Shown here: positions 1 through 9,556 of the stretch, one piece after another
Layout: every line of letters begins with the position of its first letter
Numbering within the stretch: position 1 is the first letter of the stretch
NCBI GenBank assembly: GCA_963737285.1
Contig: CAVTRT010000002.1
Coordinates: 1,488,001-1,552,000, forward strand
Direction of reading: 5' to 3'
Origin: Trebonia sp963737285
GTDB taxonomy: Bacteria > Actinomycetota > Actinomycetes > Streptosporangiales > Streptosporangiaceae
Length of the DNA stretch: 64,000 nucleotides
The notes under the pieces: model-generated
Seen by the model: the letters and a program-made list of their open reading frames with translations, nothing else
The model's database searches: none
Told to the model about the DNA's origin: nothing
Translations under genes and position numbers: made by a program

Positions 1-135
1 GGCCGGTCACAGGTCCTCCTCGACCAGGCGGCCATGATAGCGGGGGTCAGCGAGCGCACCGTCCCCGAGAAAGCCGACCGGGCCGACATCAGCGAACGCT
101 ACGAGGCCCTCCTAGCCCTGCACACCCGGGCTTGA
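1..135 (+). CDS. C-terminal end of an unidentified protein (partial)
   Basis: An open frame enters from the left edge and runs 44 codons to a TGA at 133-135. The visible peptide includes AAMIAGVSERTV followed by a short charged helix, which has the flavour of a helix-turn-helix recognition region, but too little is present to name a family. It converges with the DUF5954 gene that ends at 159. Frame continuity and codon bias support a real gene tail; function is unknown. Confidence 0.45.
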   Translation, partial: GRSQVLLDQAAMIAGVSERTVPEKADRADISERYEALLALHTRA

Positions 136-158
136 CCTAAACCATCGCGTCGGCCGGC

Positions 159-1301
159 TCAGGAGGGCGGCCGTGGGCTGCCGCGACGGGCGGCGCGCCT
201 GGCGATGCGCTCTTCGCGGCGCTGCTGCTCTTGCCGCATGTAATCGATGTACCGCTCGGCCTCCGCCCTCGCCTTGGCGGACAGCGGCTCATCGGAACCC
301 GCGTTGATCCCCTGCTCGCGCAGTTGCGCTGCCTGGGCGGCGGGCGGAGGGTACGGGTCCAGGTCGGACGGACGCGGCCCTTCGGGGCCATCGGGCCCGA
401 TGCGCACGAAGCGCTCCACGCGCACAATCCGGTAGTCGTGCCCGTCGATGGACAGCGAGTCGGCGCGCTCCTCGCTGAACCGGTCAGCCATCGCGCGGTA
501 CCTCTCGCGGGTTTCCGGGACGAGGTCATCCTTCCACGGTGGGCAGATCCTCAGGTGGTCAGCCAGGAAGTCACGGCTCTTTTGCGGATTGGACCACGTG
601 GTGAGCCAGGCGGAACCCCACTTTCCGTTGACTTGCCCCGCGATCAAGAAGGCGGGTGGCAGCAGGACGCAACCGGGATGCGTGTGCTGAGCCTTCTTCG
701 CGTCCTCGCGCGCCTCGGTGCAGACGCTGCTCATGGGGCCAAGGCTGAGCAGGTCGGCCTTGAAGATCCCCTCTGACATGCCGGTGGGCACCGTCGGGTC
801 AATCACGAAGCCAGCTGTCGGATCCGGGATCTTGTCCGCCTCGTCGGGCCGGCCAGGGTCCGGGTCGCTGGGGCGCGGCGACTCCGGCCCGGCTGGGCCA
901 GTGCGGATGTAGAGCTCGGCGCGGATCACCCGGAACCTTGTGCCACCTGCGGTCACCTCGTCCAGCGGCTCCCAGTCCAGTCGCACAGCGGCCTTCATCC
1001 ACACGTCGTGGGCGGCCTGGTCTCCTGCCTGCTCGGCCTTATGCGCCAGCTTGCGAAAGTGCGACGCCATGGAGTCGCGGGCTTCCTGCGCCGCTGCACC
1101 ACCATGCTCTGAAACGATCTCCCAGCCGCCCTGGTCACGTTCGCGCGCCACGAAGAACGACGGCTCGATGACCGACACGATCTGCGGGTACCTTTCGCGC
1201 GCCAGCCACGCCTCGGTGTCCGCTAGCTGTGCGACCGGCGACTCCAGCACCCCGATCCGAATCGCCTGGTAGGCCGGAACGCTGTCGGATGGGTCCCTCA
1301 T
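159..1301 (-). CDS. DUF5954-like protein of unknown function
   Basis: A protein of about 380 residues built of two similar halves. Each half ends in a segment like R(I/V)xRxExxxRxGPxGPExPRPSDxDP, the first in the middle and the second near residue 320. This duplicated GPEGPRPSD motif is what I associate with actinobacterial DUF5954, whose function is not known. The C-terminus is Arg/Glu-rich (REERIARRAARR). An in-frame ATG at 1376 would add 25 residues. I prefer 1301 because the family-like sequence (VPAYQAIRI) begins just after it. No operon partner: it converges with the partial gene on its left and diverges from the ferritin-like gene on its right. Confidence 0.6.
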   Translation of the reverse strand: MRDPSDSVPAYQAIRIGVLESPVAQLADTEAWLARERYPQIVSVIEPSFFVARERDQGGWEIVSEHGGAAAQEARDSMASHFRKLAHKAEQAGDQAAHDVWMKAAVRLDWEPLDEVTAGGTRFRVIRAELYIRTGPAGPESPRPSDPDPGRPDEADKIPDPTAGFVIDPTVPTGMSEGIFKADLLSLGPMSSVCTEAREDAKKAQHTHPGCVLLPPAFLIAGQVNGKWGSAWLTTWSNPQKSRDFLADHLRICPPWKDDLVPETRERYRAMADRFSEERADSLSIDGHDYRIVRVERFVRIGPDGPEGPRPSDLDPYPPPAAQAAQLREQGINAGSDEPLSAKARAEAERYIDYMRQEQQRREERIARRAARRGSPRPPS

Positions 1302-1523
1302 GTCACCAGGATGGCACCTTGATCGGTTCGCGGAGGGGTACTCCTCCGATGACAGGAAGTATCCGTAACGAGTCATGCAGATCCGCTACCCGGGTGTCCT
1401 TGCCATACTCCCCGCTGCTTCCCCCTTTACGAAACGAGCCCGTCCACTGTCGCCACCTGCATACCTACCGCCTCACCGGGTAGCCCCGCCCCATGCAGCC
1501 AGCCAGGAAAGAAAGGACGCTCC

Positions 1524-2114
1524 ATGCCCGATAGCTACCTGTCCACTGATACCGACCGCGCGGTAGCCAGCGCGCACCGCGACCGCGGCAGCTTCAGCGC
1601 CGACATTGCCGCCATCCGACAGCGAGCCCGGCAGAAAATGGACGAGGGACCAGTCACCAGTGCCTACGGCAAGGACGTCAAGGAAGTCATCGCGGTGCTC
1701 AACGATGTCCTGGCGACCGAGATCGTGTGCTGGATGCGCTACAGCCGGCACGCTATCTCCGCGTCCGGCATCGACCGGGCCCAGGTGACGAGTCAGTTCA
1801 CCGACCATGCCAAGGAGGAGCGGCAGCACGCGATGCGGATCGCCGACCGGATCAACCAGCTCGGCGGCGAGCCCGACTTCGACCCGGCGACCGTGGCGGA
1901 GCGCTCCCACACGACCTACGAGACGTTCCCGGACGACGACCTGTCCGGCATGCTCCGCGACAACCTCGCCGCCGAGCGCATGGTGATCGAGACGTACAGC
2001 GACATCATCCGCTGGCTCGGCACCGGCGACGTCACGACGCGGCGGCTAATCGAGGACATCCTGAAGGAGGAAGAGGACCACGCCGACGACATCGTCGACC
2101 TGCTCGGCGTGTAA
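1524..2114 (+). CDS. Bacterioferritin/ferritin-like diiron protein
   Basis: A 196-residue protein with a four-helix ferritin-like fold. Diiron ligands are visible in order: DVLATEI in helix A, HAKEERQHAMRI (ExxH) in helix B, NLAAERMVIETY in helix C and ILKEEEDHADDI (ExxH) in helix D. About 45 hydrophilic residues precede the ferritin core. Members of this superfamily bind or oxidise ferrous iron, store iron or protect against peroxide. Which of these applies here cannot be told from sequence. A purine-rich ribosome site (GAAAGAAAGGA) lies about 7 nt before the ATG. It appears monocistronic. Confidence 0.8.
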   Translation: MPDSYLSTDTDRAVASAHRDRGSFSADIAAIRQRARQKMDEGPVTSAYGKDVKEVIAVLNDVLATEIVCWMRYSRHAISASGIDRAQVTSQFTDHAKEERQHAMRIADRINQLGGEPDFDPATVAERSHTTYETFPDDDLSGMLRDNLAAERMVIETYSDIIRWLGTGDVTTRRLIEDILKEEEDHADDIVDLLGV

Positions 2115-2178
2115 TCCGGCCCGTGGTGCCTGCCGTGCCCGCGCGTCTGCGGCACGGCAGGCACCGGTGAGGAGTTCC

Positions 2179-2901
2179 TCAGCGCAGGGCACTGCCGCCG
2201 GTCGCGAGCCGCATCAGGTCGCTGTCGGTGTCGATCTGTGCCTCGCGGTCCCCTGCGCTGCCGAACGAGTGCTGGTAGCTGCCCCAGGACTCGTCACGGA
2301 CATTGCGGGCGAAGCCGCTTTCCATGAGCAGCAGCAGTTCCGTCGCGGCGCGGTCGATCCGCGCGCCGAGCGCGCCGTCACCCCAGTCCTGCGAGGCGGC
2401 GAACAGCGAGGTGGGCACGGGCAGCGCGCGCATGTAGGCGAACAGCGGGCGCATCTGGTCATCGACGACCAGTGCGTGCCGCTCGGTGCCGGCGGTCGCG
2501 GCGAGCACCACCGGCTTGCCGATCAGCAGGTCGTTGTCGAGCACGTGGAAGAACGACGTCACCAGCCCCGAGACACCCGCCTTGTACACCGGCGCGGACA
2601 CGACGATGCCGTCGGCGGCGGCGAGGGCATCGATCGCCGCACGCAGCCGTGGTCCGACAAGCTGGGCCGTCAGGGCGGTGGTTACCTCAGTGGCGATCTC
2701 GCGCAGCTCGATGACGGCGACCGCCACCCGGCGGCCACCCTCCCCTTCGGCGCCCCGCGCCTGGGCGAGCGCCGAGACCCTCCCGGCCACCCGATCGGCC
2801 AGCATCCGGCTGGACGATGGGTCCGACGTTCCCCCGCTCACGACAACGAGCCGCAACGTCTGCGGCGCGTGGCCTGCGCCAATCTCCTGTGTGATGCTCA
2901 T
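2179..2901 (-). CDS. NADPH-dependent FMN reductase (CE1759/SsuE-like)
   Basis: A 240-residue flavodoxin-like protein. It opens with a beta strand and loop LRLVVVSGGTSDPSSSR that binds the FMN phosphate, and has the flavin-ring motif VVSAPVYKAGVSG and later KPVVLAATAGTERH, as in the MsuE/SsuE and CE1759 families. Such enzymes make reduced FMN for a partner flavin-dependent monooxygenase. It is the last gene of a leftward three-gene set (LLM oxidoreductase, MarR regulator, this gene) with short gaps, so it probably feeds the LLM enzyme encoded at 3424-4611. The physiological substrate of the pair is unknown. Confidence 0.82.
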   Translation of the reverse strand: MSITQEIGAGHAPQTLRLVVVSGGTSDPSSSRMLADRVAGRVSALAQARGAEGEGGRRVAVAVIELREIATEVTTALTAQLVGPRLRAAIDALAAADGIVVSAPVYKAGVSGLVTSFFHVLDNDLLIGKPVVLAATAGTERHALVVDDQMRPLFAYMRALPVPTSLFAASQDWGDGALGARIDRAATELLLLMESGFARNVRDESWGSYQHSFGSAGDREAQIDTDSDLMRLATGGSALR

Positions 2902-2933
2902 GATGGACCCATTCCTCTTGCTGTTGTCAGCAG

Positions 2934-3416
2934 CTAGCTCTCGCGCCGGGCCGCCAGCTTGCGGCCGATGGCCTCCAGCTGGCGGATCTCCTCGTAGGTC
3001 AGCGCGCCCGCGACCGCCTGGGCCACGTCACGCGCGTGCCGCCGGCCGATGCGGGCCTGCAGCTCGCGCCCGGCCGGGGTGAGCGACAGGCGGACGCCGC
3101 GCCGGTCGGCCGGGTCGGCACACCGGTCGATCAGGCCCCGCCCGGCCAGCCGGTCTACCATGCGGGACATGGCCGGCTGGCTGAGCAGGAGGTGCCGGTT
3201 CAGCTCGGTGAGGCTGATGGGCGCCGGGCACTTGGACAGCGTGTAGAGGACGTCGTACTCCTTCATCGTGATGTCCTTCCAGATGTCGCGCGCCGCGAAC
3301 TGCTTGATCAGCGCTGAGTGCGCCGCCATCAGCGCCTCCCACGCGCTGTTCGCGGTCACGCCGGCGGCCCGGTCGGCCACGCCGGCCACGGCGGCCCGCC
3401 CGGCGTACTCGCCCAC
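2934..3416 (-). CDS. MarR-family transcriptional regulator
   Basis: A 160-residue winged-helix protein. The MarR core runs from about residue 50: KEYDVLYTLSKCP, then the recognition helix LSQPAMSRMVDRLAGRGLI, then the wing DPADRRGVRLSLTPAGREL. It lies 7 bp downstream of the LLM oxidoreductase and 32 bp before the FMN reductase, so the three are likely co-transcribed. It probably autoregulates the operon through the inverted repeat at 4636-4649 upstream of the first gene. MarR proteins typically sense small aromatic or oxidant ligands; the ligand here is unknown. Confidence 0.85.
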   Translation of the reverse strand: MGEYAGRAAVAGVADRAAGVTANSAWEALMAAHSALIKQFAARDIWKDITMKEYDVLYTLSKCPAPISLTELNRHLLLSQPAMSRMVDRLAGRGLIDRCADPADRRGVRLSLTPAGRELQARIGRRHARDVAQAVAGALTYEEIRQLEAIGRKLAARRES

Positions 3417-3423
3417 CGCGTCA

Positions 3424-4611
3424 TCACAGGCTCGGGTAGGAGGCCCGGAGCTCCGGGTCGTTGTCCTGGTAGGGGGACGAGCCGGTCACGTTGTCGCCGC
3501 GGTTGGCGTTCGGGCGCGGCTGGCGGGGAGCGGCGTCGCCGTACTTCGCTAGCACCCGCAGCTCGTGTGTCGGGGCCTGCGCCACCCCGGGAGCACGGCG
3601 CGCCGCCAGTTCCTTGCGGAGCACCGGCACGACCTCGCCCCCAAGCAGCTCAAGCTGGTCCAGTACCTGGCCAACCGGCAGCCCGGCGTGGTCCACCAGG
3701 AAGAGCTGGCGCTGGTAGTCGCCGAAATGCTCGCGGAATGTCAGCGTCTTGTCGATGACCTCCTGCGGACTTCCCACAGACAGCGGTGTCATCTGCATGA
3801 AGTCCTCCATCGATGGCCCGTGCCCGTAGACGGGGGCCTCGTTGAAGTACGGCCGGAACTGCGCGATCGCGTCCTGGGACTTGCGGGCGATGTACGCCTG
3901 CCCGCCCAGCCCGACGATCGCCTGCTCGGCCGTGCCGTGGCCGTAGTGCGCGAAGCGCTTTCGGTAGAAGGCGATCAGCCGCTGGTAGTGCTCCTTCGGC
4001 CAGAAGATGTTGTTGGCGAAGTAGCCATCGCCATAGAACGCGGCCTGCTCGGCGATCTCCGGCGACCGGATCGAGCCGTGCCAGACAAACGGCGGCACGT
4101 CATCAAGGGGACGCGGCACCGCCGTGAAGCCTTGCAGCGGGGTGCGGAACTTGCCGTCGGCGTCCACCACGTCCTCCCGCCACAGCCGGTGCAGCAAGTT
4201 GTAGTTTTCCAGCGCGAGCGGCAGGCCCTGGCGGATGTCGCGGCCGAACCACGGGTACACCGGGCCGGTGTTACCACGGCCGAGCATCAGGTCCATCCGC
4301 CCCTTGGACAGGTGCTGGAGCATCGCGTACTCCTCGGCGATCCGCACCGGGTCGTTGGTCGTGATCAGCGTTGTCGCCGTGGTCACAATCAGCCGCTGGG
4401 TCGTCGCCGCGATGTAGGCGAGCAGCGTGGTCGGGGAAGAGGAGAAGAACGGCGGGTTGTGGTGCTCGCCGATCGCGAACACGTCCATCCCGACTTCCTC
4501 GGTCTTGCTCGCGATCTTGACGACCGCGTCGATGCGCTCAGCCTCGCTCGGGGTCTGTCCCGACACAGGGTCGCGGGTGATGTCGCTCACCGAGAAGATT
4601 CCGAACTGCAT
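3424..4611 (-). CDS. LLM-class flavin-dependent oxidoreductase (CE1758-like)
   Basis: A 395-residue luciferase-like TIM-barrel monooxygenase. It starts MQFGIFSVSDI and contains FAIGEHHNPPFF, RLIVTTATTLI, the LSKGRMDLMLGRG segment and FVWHGSIRSPE, all typical of the LLM superfamily. It should use reduced FMN and oxygen to oxidise an organic substrate. Pairing with the FMN reductase at 2179-2901 resembles the CE1758-CE1759 pair of Corynebacterium. AGGAGGC lies about 7 nt before the ATG. It is first in the operon, and a short palindrome upstream suggests MarR control. Substrate not predictable. Confidence 0.85.
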   Translation of the reverse strand: MQFGIFSVSDITRDPVSGQTPSEAERIDAVVKIASKTEEVGMDVFAIGEHHNPPFFSSSPTTLLAYIAATTQRLIVTTATTLITTNDPVRIAEEYAMLQHLSKGRMDLMLGRGNTGPVYPWFGRDIRQGLPLALENYNLLHRLWREDVVDADGKFRTPLQGFTAVPRPLDDVPPFVWHGSIRSPEIAEQAAFYGDGYFANNIFWPKEHYQRLIAFYRKRFAHYGHGTAEQAIVGLGGQAYIARKSQDAIAQFRPYFNEAPVYGHGPSMEDFMQMTPLSVGSPQEVIDKTLTFREHFGDYQRQLFLVDHAGLPVGQVLDQLELLGGEVVPVLRKELAARRAPGVAQAPTHELRVLAKYGDAAPRQPRPNANRGDNVTGSSPYQDNDPELRASYPSL

Positions 4612-4635
4612 GGCTGCTGCCTCCTAAGCATGATG

Positions 4636-4649
4636 TATGCGTTTGCATA
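4636..4649. promoter_or_regulatory. Candidate MarR operator
   Basis: An inverted repeat TATGC-GTTT-GCATA lies 25-38 bp upstream of the LLM oxidoreductase ATG, in an AT-rich pocket unlike its surroundings. Its position, between the operon encoding a MarR protein and the divergent oxidoreductase gene at 4723, fits autoregulation. The arms are only 5 bp, so this is an inference. Confidence 0.4.
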
Positions 4650-4722
4650 TAACAATGACCCGGTCCAGGTATTCCTGGGGAGGCTGACGCGGTAGCGGCC
4701 GCACTTGGTAGCGTTTTGAGGC

Positions 4723-7709
4723 GTGACGACGACACGCTCTGACGACGAGCGCGAGGCGAGGCCCACCTTGCCCGGGGGACCGCAGGACGGGGCGGACGGC
4801 CCGGCGATAGCACAGGCACTGCGCAAGGCAGGTGTCGCGGACGTCGACATCTCGGCCAGACGGCGGGCCGAGTACTCCTCGGATGCCTCCAACTACCGCG
4901 TCGCGCCAGCCGTCGTCGCGTTCCCCAGGGACAGCGACGAAATCGAGGCGGCCCTCACCGTCTGCAGGGACCTGCGGGTTCCCCTCGTCCCGCGAGGCGG
5001 CGGCACATCGATCGCGGGCAACTCGATCTCCACTGGGGTCGTCCTCGACACCAGCCGGCACCTGCGCAAGGTCCTGAGCATCGACCCGGACGCCCAGACC
5101 GCCACCGTGCAGCCGGGCACCGTCCTTGACGACATCACCGAGGCGGCGGGCAAGCACGGCCTGCGGTTCGGCCCGGACCCTTCCACTCACTCACGGGCGA
5201 CGATTGGCGGGTCGATCGGCAACAACGCCTGCGGTTCGCGCGCGCTCCGCTACGGTCGCACCGCCGACAACGTGGTCGACCTCGACATCCTCACCGGCAC
5301 CGGCATCAGGTTCACCGCCCGGCGTTACGGGGCCGCCGCCAGCGCCCTGGCGGCCGCCGACGGCAAGCCGCAGCAGCAGCTCATCAGTGACCTCGCCGCC
5401 TTGGTCGGCGGGAACCTGGCGCTAATCCGCACCGAGTTTGGCCGGTTCACCCGCCAGGTCTCGGGCTACTCGCTGGAGCACCTGCTGCCGGAGAACGGCA
5501 CCGACCTCGCCCGGTTCCTCGTCGGTACCGAGGGCTCGCTCGCGCTGACGCTGCAGGCCACCGTCAAGCTAGTGCGGGCACCCAAGGCCACCGCCCTTAC
5601 GGTCGTGGCGTATGCCGACATGGCCCAGGCCGCCGAGGCCGTCCCTGGCCTCCTTCCGAGCAAGCCGGTCGCCCTTGAAGGCCTGGACGCGCGCCTCGTC
5701 GAGGTGGTCAGGACACGGCGCGGCCCAGCGGCCGTCCCGGACATCCTTCCCGACGGAGGCGGCTGGCTATTCATCGAGACCGCTGGCGAGACCGAGGCGG
5801 AAGCACGCGACAAGGGCCAGCAGCTCGTCAAGGCCGCCGCGGGCCTCGGCAGCGCCGTCGTCACCGGCCCGCAGGCAGCCGCCCTGTGGCGGATCCGCGA
5901 GGATGGCGCCGGCCTCAGCGGCCGCACCCCAGCGGGCGCTCCCGCCTGGCCGGGCTGGGAGGACTCCGCGGTCCCTCCGGAGAACCTGCCCGGTTACCTG
6001 CGCGAGCTGCAGGCGCTGCTGGCCTCGCACAAGGTCGACGGCCTCCTGTACGGCCACTTTGGCGACGGCTGCATCCACGTCCGCATCGACTTCCCGCTGC
6101 GTGACCGCCCGAACGTCTTGCGCGAGTTCACCGAGGACGCCGCCAGGCTGGCGGCACGGCACGGCGGGTCCGCGTCCGGTGAGCACGGCGACGGCCGGTC
6201 ACGCGGCGAGTTGCTGAAGTACATGTACTCGGCCGCCGCGCTCGACACGTTCGGCCAGGTCAAGCGCATCTTTGACGCGGACAACACGCTGAACCCCGGC
6301 GTCATCGCCGACCCCGCCTGCCAGCCACCCGCGAAGCTCAACGCCGACCTCCGCGTCCCCGCCGCGAGGCCGATGCGCACGAGCCTGGGCTTCGCCTACT
6401 CCCATGACGGCGGCGACTTCGCGACCGCCGTGCACCGTTGTGTCGGGGTCGGCAAGTGCCGCGCCGACACCACCAGTGCGGGCGGCGTGATGTGCCCGTC
6501 GTTCCTGGCCACCCGCGACGAGAAAGACTCGACCCGGGGCCGCGCCCGCGTCCTGCAGGAACTCGCCAACGGCTCGCTGGTCACCGGCTGGGACTCCCCC
6601 GCGATCGAGCAGGCGCTGGACTTGTGCCTGGCCTGCAAGGGCTGCTCGACCGACTGCCCGGCCGGCGTGGACATGGCCACCTACAAGAGCGAGGCCCTAT
6701 ACCAGCGCTTCCGTGGCAAGAGGCGGCCCGCCTCGCACTACTCCCTTGGCTGGCTGCCTCGCTGGGCCCTGCTAGCGACCCGGATGCCGAGGCTGGCCAA
6801 CGCGGCGCTGGCCTTCGGCCCCGCCGCCGTTGCCGCCAAGCGCCTCGGCGGCATCGACGCCCGCCGCCCGCTGCCTAAGTTCGCCCCCGTGAGCTTCCGC
6901 CGCCGGTTCGCTCGCCGCCCGGCGACCGCCGGCCCGGCTGGTGCTGATGGCTACCCTGCTGCCGCTGGCATCGGTGGATCCGCTGCCCCTCGCGGCCCGG
7001 TCCTGCTGTGGGTGGACACCTTCACCAACGCCTTCTCACCGCAGGTGGCTGAGGCCGCCGTGCGGGTGCTTGAGTCGGCCGGCTACTCGGTTCGACTGAC
7101 GCAGCGGTCCGCCTGCTGCGGTCTCACCTGGATCTCCACGGGACAGCTCGACGGTGCCCGACGGCAGTTGCGCCGGCCCTGGACCAGCTACAGCCCGCGC
7201 TGGAGGCGGGAATGCCGATCGTGGGCCTTGAGCCGTCATGCACGGCGGCACTGCGCGGCGACGCTGTCGAGCTCCTTCCCGGCGACCCACGGGCGAAGAA
7301 GCTTGCCACGTCACTGAAGTCCCTCGCCCAACTGCTGCGCGAGACCGACGGCTGGATCCCGCCCGACCTCAGCGACGTCACCGGGGTGGCCCAGCCGCAC
7401 TGTCACCACCGCGCGGCCGGCAGCTGGGAAGCGGACGCGGCCCTGCTGCGCGAGGCCGGGGCAGCGATGAACGCGGTCGGTGGCTGCTGCGGCCTAGCCG
7501 GGAACTTCGGCGTAGAGCGCGGCCATTACGAGGTATCGGTCAAGGTCGCCGAGACGGCCCTGCTGCCCGCCGTCAGGGCAGCAGGGCCGGATGCAACGAT
7601 CCTCGCCGACGGCTTCTCCTGCCGCACCCAGCTCGACCAGCTAGCCGGGGTCCCCAGCAGCCACCTGGCCGAGCTCCTGGCGGCCCGCCTCGGCCACCCC
7701 CGCCGCTAG
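4723..7709 (+). pseudogene. FAD- and Fe-S-binding oxidoreductase (GlcD-GlcF/D-lactate dehydrogenase type), frameshifted
   Basis: A fusion of a GlcD-like FAD domain and a GlcF-like iron-sulphur domain. The FAD-binding motif VPRGGGTSIAGNS lies near residue 90, and the C-terminal flavoenzyme motif HFGDGCIHVRIDFP and SASGEHGDGRSRG follow. Then comes a 4Fe-4S cluster motif CLACKGCSTDCPAG near 630 and a CCG-type cysteine domain with SACCGLTW. Frame 1 fails at about 7171-7179, and the remaining 170 residues (MPIVGLEPSCTAAL, NAVGGCCGLAGNFG) continue in another frame. One missing base there would restore one protein of about 995 residues. Expected role is 2-hydroxyacid oxidation with electrons passed to the respiratory chain. 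The frameshift may be a sequencing error. The start is GTG. Confidence 0.8.
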
Positions 7710-7714
7710 CCGCG

Positions 7715-9169
7715 CTAGTTGCTACGCGAGGGCGCTGGCTCCGCAGCGGCCCGGGTGAGGCCGTCACGCATCGGGAAAAAGCGGACCAGCAGGAGGTAGA
7801 GGGCCGCCGCGACGACCCAGCCGACGATCCACGAGATGTCGGCGCCGGCGAGGTGGCCGACCATGAAGCCTACGTACCTCGGCGGCTGGTTGACGAAGGG
7901 AGCCTCCACGCCCAGGCCGACGAAGTAGGCGAGCAGGCCGCGCCAGGCGAATCCGCCGTACTTGCCCTTGGCTGTGAAGAAGGAGTTCACGTCGAAGTTG
8001 CCGTGCCGGACGATGAAGTAGTCGGCCAGGTTGACGGCAGACCACGGGATGAAGATCACTAGCAGCACGTCGAGGAAGGTCTCCAGCGTGGGGACAAACG
8101 TCCGGTACCCGAGGAAGGCCAAGACCACGCCGACCGCCATCACGGCCAGGTACGGGATTATCCGCAGCACGAATGACTCCGCCTTGAAGCGACCGAACAT
8201 GTTGCCGAACGCGAGGACCTGGAACGCACCGGTGTAGGCGTTGAACGTGTTCGCGCCGACCAGGCTCAGCGCCAAGACGATAAGCGCCCAGGTTCCCGAC
8301 ACCTTGCTGACAGCGTTGACGACGCTGCCGCCTGCCACGATCGCCGGCAGCAGCGCGGCCAGGAAGGCCCCGATCCCGCAGGCAATGATCGTGGCGAGCA
8401 CGTTGCCTGCGTAGGTCGCCCAGAACAGCCGCCTGCCGCTGGTGTTCTCCGGGAGGTAACGGCTGTAGTCAGACACAAACGGGCCGTACGACAGCATGTC
8501 GATGACCAGCAGCGCGACGGCCGCGCAGAACAGGCCAAGGGGCGGGTGGGCCATCGACGTCTCGCTGGCCGACAGGCTCGTGTGGTACGTCAGGCCCTGG
8601 ATGAGCATGATGATCATCGACACGCCCAGCAGCAGCGCGGTCCCCTGCATCACGTAATGGATCCACCGGTAGCCGACGATCCCGACGATCACCGAGGGGA
8701 CGGCCAGGATCAAGATCCATTCCGGTATGGTCAGCGCGGTTGTTATCGCGAACAGGGACTGTGCCTGGACGACGAGCTGCGCGGCGATGAAGCCCACGTT
8801 GAGCAAGATCACACAGGGGAACAAGAACGCCGCTCCGTAGAAGCCGAACTGCCCCCGGCTCTGGATCATCTGCGGTACCCCGAGCTTCGGCCCCTGGGTA
8901 GCGTGCAGCGCGATCAGCAGGGCGCCGATCGCGACTCCGACGGCGATCGCGATCAGCGACCAGTAGAACGACATGCCGTAGGTGATCACCACGCCGCCGA
9001 GGACGAGGTTGAACACGTTGACGTTGCCGCCCCACCAGAAGGCGAACTGCTGCCACGGCTTGCCATGGCGGACGCTAGTGGGGATGTGGTCGATGTGGTG
9101 GCTTTCGACGTACTTGCGCAGCTGATCGTTCCGCGCCGGGCTTGTCGTGCTGGTCAGTGGTCCGGCCAT
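7715..9169 (-). CDS. NCS1-family permease (cytosine/purine/related solute)
   Basis: A membrane protein of about 484 residues with roughly twelve hydrophobic segments. The N-terminus contains WWGGNVNVFNLVLGGV and FYWSLIAIAVG, and later GFYGAAFLFPCVILLNVGF and YGPFVSDYSRYLPENT, a pattern of the nucleobase:cation symporter-1 family. Transport substrates in this family include cytosine, purines, allantoin and thiamine precursors; none can be assigned here. I chose the ATG at 9169, preceded by GAGAAGGATG, because the frame upstream encodes the end of a decayed GMC oxidoreductase rather than part of the permease. Confidence 0.85.
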   Translation of the reverse strand: MAGPLTSTTSPARNDQLRKYVESHHIDHIPTSVRHGKPWQQFAFWWGGNVNVFNLVLGGVVITYGMSFYWSLIAIAVGVAIGALLIALHATQGPKLGVPQMIQSRGQFGFYGAAFLFPCVILLNVGFIAAQLVVQAQSLFAITTALTIPEWILILAVPSVIVGIVGYRWIHYVMQGTALLLGVSMIIMLIQGLTYHTSLSASETSMAHPPLGLFCAAVALLVIDMLSYGPFVSDYSRYLPENTSGRRLFWATYAGNVLATIIACGIGAFLAALLPAIVAGGSVVNAVSKVSGTWALIVLALSLVGANTFNAYTGAFQVLAFGNMFGRFKAESFVLRIIPYLAVMAVGVVLAFLGYRTFVPTLETFLDVLLVIFIPWSAVNLADYFIVRHGNFDVNSFFTAKGKYGGFAWRGLLAYFVGLGVEAPFVNQPPRYVGFMVGHLAGADISWIVGWVVAAALYLLLVRFFPMRDGLTRAAAEPAPSRSN

Positions 9170-9259
9170 GAGTACATCCTTCTCTTTCTCCAGGGGGTCG
9201 GAACGTGGTAACTCACGGCTGGCGGCTCTCCGCGGAGGGTAGCGGGGGGCGCCCCTCGG

Positions 9260-9556
9260 GTAACGGAGCATTGCGGCAGCCTTCTCACCGATGGCGAGGA
9301 TAGTGGCGATCGGGTGGGCGCTCGGGATCACCGCCGTCACCGACGCGTCGGCGACCCGCAGCCCGTTGGCCCACGATGAGGCCGGCGACAAGGGGCGATG
9401 TCTCGACGGCCAGGTTCGGCCGGATCATGACCGGTGTCCCCGGACGTGGGCCATGGCGTTGATCGCGCCCGTGCAGGCGGCATCCTCAGACAGCCTCGCC
9501 GCCACGACGCATCCGGCGGAGCCGGCACCGACAACAATGAAGTCGTATTTAGGCAC
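9260..9556 (-). pseudogene. Remnant of a GMC (choline dehydrogenase-like) oxidoreductase
   Basis: In about 300 bp, pieces of a GMC oxidoreductase of roughly 500 residues appear in the right order but in different frames. The ADP-binding start is YDFIVVGAGSAGCVVAARL (GTG at 9556). Next is INAMAHVRGH, matching the family's conserved segment after the FAD motif, then RPNLAVETSPLVAGLIVG. Last is the C-terminal signature VADASVTAVIPSAHPIATI with IGEKAAAML. Most of the gene has been lost by internal deletions, so it cannot make an enzyme. It lies immediately upstream of the NCS1 permease, which suggests the two once formed an operon. Confidence 0.75.

Noticed and set aside
2167..2937. Plus-strand open frame antisense to the FMN reductase
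   Set aside because: Composition is Arg/His-rich and motif-free; the minus-strand gene has full family signatures.
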